Of a DNA stretch of 64,000 bases, positions 58,795 through 64,000 are shown in pieces. Where the stretch lies: positions 86,004,391-86,068,390 of the forward strand of contig CAMTDV010000023.1 in assembly GCA_947069175.1 (NCBI GenBank), written 5' to 3'. The translations under genes and the position numbers were made by a program. Below the pieces are notes generated by a model, which was not told the origin of the DNA, searched no databases, and worked only from the letters and a program-made list of their open reading frames with translations. This stretch comes from Scalesia atractyloides. Taxonomy: Eukaryota > Streptophyta > Magnoliopsida > Asterales > Asteraceae. Within the stretch, counting starts at the first letter, position 1, and each line of letters begins with the position of its first letter.

Positions 58795-59406
58795 GACGGA
58801 TCATGAAAAAACTAGTTTAAATGAGAAAACAAAAAAAAACTAACTGAAAAAGCCTAAAAACATATCAATTTTTTTGATTTTTTTAATAAAATTCGTTATA
58901 TATAATATATATAAAAAATTTTAAAATAATTGTGCTACACATGTGTATTAACATGAAAAAGTCTAAACCACTTAACCCACCCCACCGGAACCCCCAAAAA
59001 CCTAAACCCCGCCCCCCAAAAATCTAAATCCACCCCCCCTCAAACAAAAAACCCTAAACCCCACATCCTCACTCTCTACAAAAACCTAAAACTAAACCCT
59101 AAACGTAAACACCCTAAAAAACCTAAACCCCCCACCCGACCCCCAAAAATCTAACCCCCCCCCCCCACCAAAAAAAAAACCTAATCCTAATCCCCCCAAA
59201 AAAACCTAACCCTAAAAGGTAAAGTAAACTTAAAAGCTAAATCTAAGCATATAATTCACATGTGCAGCAAATACACATAATGCACATGTGTAGTATAAGT
59301 TTGTTTTTTGAAAAAAAAAAATTTAGTGATTTTTTTATAAAAAAATTGTAAAAAAATTTGGTATGTTTTTTAAGCTATTTTAATTAGTTTTTTTAGTTTT
59401 CTCATG
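58791..59406. mobile_element. MITE-like element 4 between TA microsatellites, with a CCCTAAA-like tract
   Basis: Left end: ATGAGAAAACAAAAAAAAAC followed by TAACTGAAAAAGCCTAAAAAC; complement of the right end: ATGAGAAAACTAAAAAAACT followed by AATTAAAATAGCTTAAAAAA. These are clear inverted ends bounded by (TA)n on both sides (58761-58790, 59407-59443). ACACATGTG-T motifs are placed symmetrically at 58938-58948 and 59260-59302. Same architecture as the elements at 9530-11081. Confidence 0.55.
58972..59215 (+). repeat. Degenerate CCCTAAA (telomere-like) C-rich tract
   Basis: About 240 bases almost free of G, built from AACCCTAAACC, CCCCAAAAACCTAAAC and CCCTAAACG-type units with homopolymer C runs (59155-59167). 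Resembles the plant telomere repeat CCCTAAA in degenerate form. It lies inside MITE-like element 4. Confidence 0.6.
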
Positions 59407-59443
59407 ATATATATATATATATATAATATATAATATATATATT

Positions 59444-60100
59444 AGTATAAATTCGGGTTAATAAGTTTATTTGAAAATGGTTAGGCTCAGATACAATATG
59501 TTTTTTTTGCTTTTTTAACGTTTTCAGTTGATTTAAGTTTGGACATAAATTTTACAAGTTTGGTAAAATATAATATGTTTTCATCAAACTTTATAAATTC
59601 GATTTACTGTACGTTCCGGCAACACTCGCAACTCGCATTACCATTTTTAACTTAAAAACATAGTATATATTTTTTCTTATTTTTATGTTCTTGTCGATAT
59701 AAGTTCAGGTTTTTTTACGTTTTCAGTTGATATACGTTTTGATATAGATTTTGTTTTACAACAAGTGAGGTCAAATATCATATGTTTTTATTAGAATTTA
59801 TAAATTCGACTTACTTTACGTTTTGGCGTCACCACAACATGCGGCATCATTTTTAACTTAAAAAAATCATAATTTTTTTCTTAATTTTTTACGTGTCGAT
59901 ATAAGTTAAGGTTGGTGTTCGACGTAAATTTCTTTCGCAAATAATTAGGGCCATATATAATACGTTTTTGTGCTTATTTTTATGTATATCTTCAGTTTAT
60001 CTATGTTTTGACGTAACTTTTATTTTGAAACGATTCGTGTCTTTACTGTACAAATTTGAGTTATTTTACATTTGGATCCATTACAACACGTGGGAAAATT
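59444..60100. other. Stretch without a gene, with repeated TTTTCAGTTGAT phrases
   Basis: The phrase 'TTTTACGTTTTCAGTTGAT-TA-GTTT-GACATA' appears about four times (59515-60020) in degraded form, suggesting a decayed tandem repeat. No coding signal. Confidence 0.4.
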
Positions 60101-62077
60101 TCCTAGTTATGGACGTTTTTTAATGGATTAAGTAGAAACCATAGTTAGTGTTCTGAACTATAAACTACTTCATATTTGAAAATAAGTGTCGCCTTCTATC
60201 TTTTTTTCTTCAAAGCAAAGATAAACTTGCTCAAGAAAAAAATTGTAAGATAAGTGTAAAGTCAATTTCTTGGATGCATAAAGCAAATGGATTTGTTAGG
60301 ACGGCATTGATCTTTTCCTTAACTCTACAACAAGAAAGAAAATCTATATATTGATTATTTGACTAAATCATTTAAGGCACCAATTATTTCTTAATTAGTT
60401 TACTACCATGTATACCCGAGATATGTTTTACTATTTGGGTGGTGGTATGGCGTCTTCACTATAACCAAAAGGTAAAGTGGTTAATTCCTACAAAGTAGAA
60501 ACATAACAGTATATAGAAGTATGCTATTTTGCTGCTACAACAAAACCATACATGCCGTTTGACAAAAGGAAACATACACAGTGTGCGTGAGCGCGTAAGC
60601 TTTGTTTCTGTTTGAATCATACCCGCGATATAAGAACACAGACGACAACTAGTAATCATATTATAGATATTATCATTAACAATTGAATAGAGTTCATATA
60701 ACTAATGTCAGCTAAATAGTTTGTCAAACCCGAGTAGTCTACAATTTCTTTCTATGCTCATAAAGCAATGGACACATCATTTATCTATAATTAAACAACT
60801 TGAATATTTATGAGTATTTATATATAACTTATCCACATTAGGTATATACACAATACATAAATACATGCATACACTTAAAATATATAAAGTTTCATGTGGA
60901 TAAAACACCATTGTTTAATATATAAAATATTCTTCGTTAACAATAAAGTCAAAACCACATCGTTTTCACCTTCTAGAAACACAAGGAATAAATTTTGGCA
61001 AGGCAAAGATCAATGCGTTTATAAGCTGAAAAGCGAAAATTGTTCACCACAAATAACTTTTTTAACAACACATCCTATTGACAAATCGACTACATAAAAA
61101 AGAGATTTATACTTAACATCTTCAACATGATTTCTAAGTTAGGTGCAAATAATTTTCACTTGAATTAGTCATACAATTTAATGAAAATCATTATAATATA
61201 CATTTTTGGATTCAGTTGTCTATAGATCCCATAACAAATATAATTTCTTTATCTAACATAAATTTCCCTATATTAATTAATAAATTTGGGTTACTCTCAC
61301 AAAGTCACTATTCAATTTCTTTTTGTCTCGATTAGTGTTCTCGTCTAGACATTCCAATCAGATGATAAAATATGGCCACTTCTTTTTTTTTCTTTTCTAT
61401 TTTTGTCTGAGAAATTTGGGGCAAACAACATTTGAAGCCAGGATTAATAAGATATAGTTAGTGTTTGAATTGATATATTTAAAACCGAAGTGTTGTGTGA
61501 AACTAGATGAAAGCTTATCACTCGAATAAACCTAAGTTAACATGTCTCATAAACATATTTAGGTGTCTTTTACTTACAAAATTAAACCCAACTTAGTTTT
61601 TCAGGTCTTCTACGGTGGTGAAGATGGAATAAACTAGATATGTCGAAGCTGATGATGTTTTGAGTTATTTATTTTACATATAAAAGGGTATATAGTTGTT
61701 ATTAACTTAATAATTAGAGCTAATTACACGGATGATCCCTGTGATTTACCAAAATTACATATACGATTACGAATCCGTCCTAACGTGCGGTTCCTCAATA
61801 CTAATTATCTCTTAATGTAGAAATATACCTAAACATGAGTTTTTTTCATGATTATCTCTTTAAGTTTATCGTTATATTCATGGCTTTTCTTGTATATTGC
61901 AATAACGATAGGAATATCATACGAGGAAGGTAGAATTAGAGACAATTTAGTAAACTTTATTAACCTTTCGAAACTTCCAATTAATCAATGACAATGATGT
62001 AATCAAGTTGCAGTTAGGCTCATTATTTCTTCTTTTGTTCCTTTCCGATCTCTCACGCATACAAATTATATATTTTT

Positions 62078-62560
62078 ATAATGTTTACAACACCTCCTGG
62101 TTTTTACGTCTGGTTCGACCGATCCGACCAGTCAAACCAATGAACCAGTAAAAAGACCGGTTTAACGTCTGGTCTGGTTCTGAAACCATTAATTTAGACT
62201 TAAAGCTAGCATTTAAGATACTTCCAAACTGAAATAAAGAACATAGTAGCATGCTAAAAAAATGGAGGTTGTATGAGGGTGGACGGTGTGGGGTCGAGGA
62301 AAGCTACTACGTTCGGTTTTTATATACCTTATAATGTTTACAACACCTCGGGTTTTTACTTCCGGTTCAACCGATCCGACCGGTCGGACCAATGAACTGG
62401 TAAGGAGACCGATTCAACGTCTGGTCTGGTTTTGAAAACATTGATTTAGACTTAAAGCTAGCATTTAAGATACTTGCAACCTGAAATAAAGAACATAGTA
62501 GCATGTTAAAAACAGATGGAGGTTGTATGAGGGTGGACGTGTGGGGGTCGACGAAATCTA
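62078..62560 (+). repeat. Tandem duplication, 2 x about 250 bp, in copy B
   Basis: 62078-62325 and 62332-62560 both run from ATAATGTTTACAACACCTC through an ACCGATCCGACC/AACGTCTGGTCTGGTT block to TTAGACTTAAAGCTAGCATT and GAGGGTGGACG. Copy A has only the TTAGACTTGAAGCTAGCA-type part once (30475-30560), without the GGTT-CGACCGATCC block. Confidence 0.75.
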
Positions 62561-63345
62561 GTGAAGCCCACTCTTGTCGGGAATACCGTCCCATGCTCGT
62601 GGTGTTTTCCCTCCAAAACTCGGTGACCTGACACTGGTATACGGGGTAGTGGTGAGTTTGGAAATGATATTTAAAATAAACTGTAATATTATTATTGGTA
62701 AAAGAAATTAAAAAAAATTAAAACCCTTTAAATATGAACCTCATTTCTATTATTTTACCATACAAAATTCTCTCATATTTCACAAAAACTATCTTATTTA
62801 TCTCAAATGGCAAGAACACCATGGACAAATAAGAAGAGATTGTTTTGACTACATCTTTAATGACAACCCAAAACAAAATGCATACTGGTGCAATGACTTC
62901 CTTTTGGAACGCGATTTTTCAACAGTTTCGTTTTCATATGGGTGAGACCAACCACAACATGTACCAACTTCATCCATTTTCAGGGATATTCGTAAAATGT
63001 GCAAAATGTAAGTTGCTTTTTAAAATTGTGTAAAATTGCGAGGCTGAGCTAACGGAAGATGACGTAATTCAAGTGGCTCTTGTCGACTACAAACGTATCT
63101 ACGTCCATGACTTTAGATATATTCGGCATGACAAAATTTAAGGATGCTTGTTTAATTATGTATTTTCCATTTATGTATGTTTTATACATTAGAATAAAAT
63201 ATTTAAATTTTGGGGAACCTAGGGAAATTTGGAACGACACGGCGCAATCTGGAGAAAACTGAAAAAACTGAAAAAAGTTGATATGGTTTTGATGTGTCAC
63301 ATGAGAAAAACGAGAAAATCTGGGGCGACACCCTTCGCCTTAACA
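62561..63345. mobile_element. Copy-B-specific insertion of unknown type
   Basis: Copy A reads directly from GGAGGTTGTAT (30550-30560) to AACACTATCACC (30561), whereas copy B has about 800 extra bases between the same phrases. The extra DNA starts GAGGGTGGACGTG and ends CGACACCCTTCGCC, weakly inverted at the edges (GGGTG/CACCC). The plus frame from about 62807 (ATGGCAAGAACACCATGGAC, WTNKKRDCFDYIFNDNPKQN) looks faintly like the SANT-type ORF of Harbinger elements, but this is not secure. Confidence 0.4.
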
Positions 63346-63444
63346 CTATCACCATTTAACCCACTAATCATTAACTTTGTTAGCTCTACAACTAGTTCAA
63401 CTTTAAGTAGCTCTACCAAGATATAAGGCAGACCACCATGAAGC

Positions 63445-63535
63445 CCAAGATCCAAATTCCTATGAACGAAGAACATCCACATTCATAGTCCAAAATCCGA
63501 ATTCCTATGAACGGATAACATCCGCATTCATAGAA
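63445..63535 (+). repeat. Tandem duplication, 2 x about 42 bp
   Basis: The unit CCAAATTCCTATGAACGAAG, ending ACATTCATAG, is repeated. Copy A has it once (30668-30705). Confidence 0.7.
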
Positions 63536-64000
63536 GACCATGTTCCTATTAGTAATTCCGATTAAACTTCATTCGTTACGAATGTTGATATTAAACTTTA
63601 ACGTTATTATTAGTATTGATTATTGTGTGTGTAAACTAAATGGTGACATTAGTTAATGACCGCTAAACGATTTATAACCGTTAAAATTTATGTTATGGTT
63701 AATCGTTATCTCACTGTTAAACGATTGTTTCGTTTAACCTTTGTATTCCCGCTTCATTGCGGTTGTTTCTTTTAACCTTTATTTCCCGCTTTATTGCATT
63801 ACGTTTGAGTTTGAGTATCACAACAAACATGATTACCTTAACCATCTATTTATATGCTACCAAACCATATCCTAAAAGAACTGTAATTGACTAAAAAGAT
63901 AAACCAAACTATGTAAATACTAAATAGATAAAGTGATAAATACCAAACTCAAACAAACTTGATCTTGGTCTTCATCTTTTAATTATTGACTCCTTTCTTT

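Larger units (their letters stand above)
55238..64000. repeat. Segmental duplication copy B (collinear with 8753-31150), continues past the window
   Basis: Same order and strand as copy A (blocks listed there). B-specific insertions are the LINE fragment (57110-57990), a TA-bounded MITE (58791-59406), the 62078-62560 tandem repeat and the 62560-63345 insertion. B lacks the Harbinger, solo LTR and LTR retrotransposon of copy A. The last bases still match copy A near 31140, so the right border is outside the window. Confidence 0.8.

Noticed and set aside
62807..63033. Harbinger SANT-type ORF
   Set aside because: Only a faint resemblance (WTNKKRDCFDYIFNDNP) with an early frame loss; not enough to call a gene.

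Overview
The window is AT-rich nuclear DNA of a flowering plant, most likely a eudicot and tentatively Asteraceae. It holds an intron-containing R2R3-MYB gene, many nested and decayed plant transposons, several LTRs with TGTCACACC-type or GTGTGACA-type ends, and TA-microsatellite-bounded MITEs. No rRNA, intact tRNA, CRISPR array or bacterial-style operon is visible. Family assignment from LTR ends and general look is inference.

Layout. 1-8752: decayed Ty3/gypsy chromovirus (gag, protease, RT, RNase H, integrase) whose integrase is split by a 3.8-kb solo LTR with a perfect 5-bp target duplication. 8753-31150: copy A of a segmental duplication, swollen by later insertions. These are three MITE-like elements in TA microsatellites (9.5-11.1 kb), a 0.4-kb MITE (13 kb), a PIF/Harbinger transposase pseudogene split by a 2.4-kb solo LTR (14.2-17.7 kb), and an 8.4-kb LTR retrotransposon on the minus strand (18152-26573). 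That retrotransposon carries a 3.2-kb fragment copied from the composite 'solo LTR plus integrase' at 4.2-7.5 kb. 31.7-38.1 kb: probable non-autonomous CACTA-like element with inverted subterminal arrays. It contains a MITE, a hAT-like insertion and a Pack-MULE-like element with about 265-bp terminal inverted repeats, a 10-bp target duplication and an uninterrupted zinc-finger ORF. 41.3-43.6 kb: deleted Ty1/copia element. 44.9-46.0 kb: 5' half of a second Harbinger element. 47.9-49.3 kb: R2R3-MYB of the RAX/MYB36/MYB68/MYB84 type (subgroup 14), with intact repeats but two apparent 1-base deletions in its C-terminal exon. 55238 to the window end: copy B of the segmental duplication, collinear with copy A but with different insertions, including a LINE zinc-binding-domain fragment and a MITE with a CCCTAAA-like tract.

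How it fits together. Only two loci look capable of encoding non-transposon proteins: the MYB gene and the captured zinc-finger ORF. Everything else is transposon sequence or sequence with no coding signal. Copies A and B start about 46.5 kb apart in the same orientation. If they mark one tandem duplication, the MYB lies inside the first unit, and a MYB paralogue is predicted to the right of this window.

All similarity statements come from reading the sequence and from knowledge of the families. No database search or alignment program was run, so repeat borders are accurate only to a few bases where target duplications are given, and to tens of bases elsewhere.
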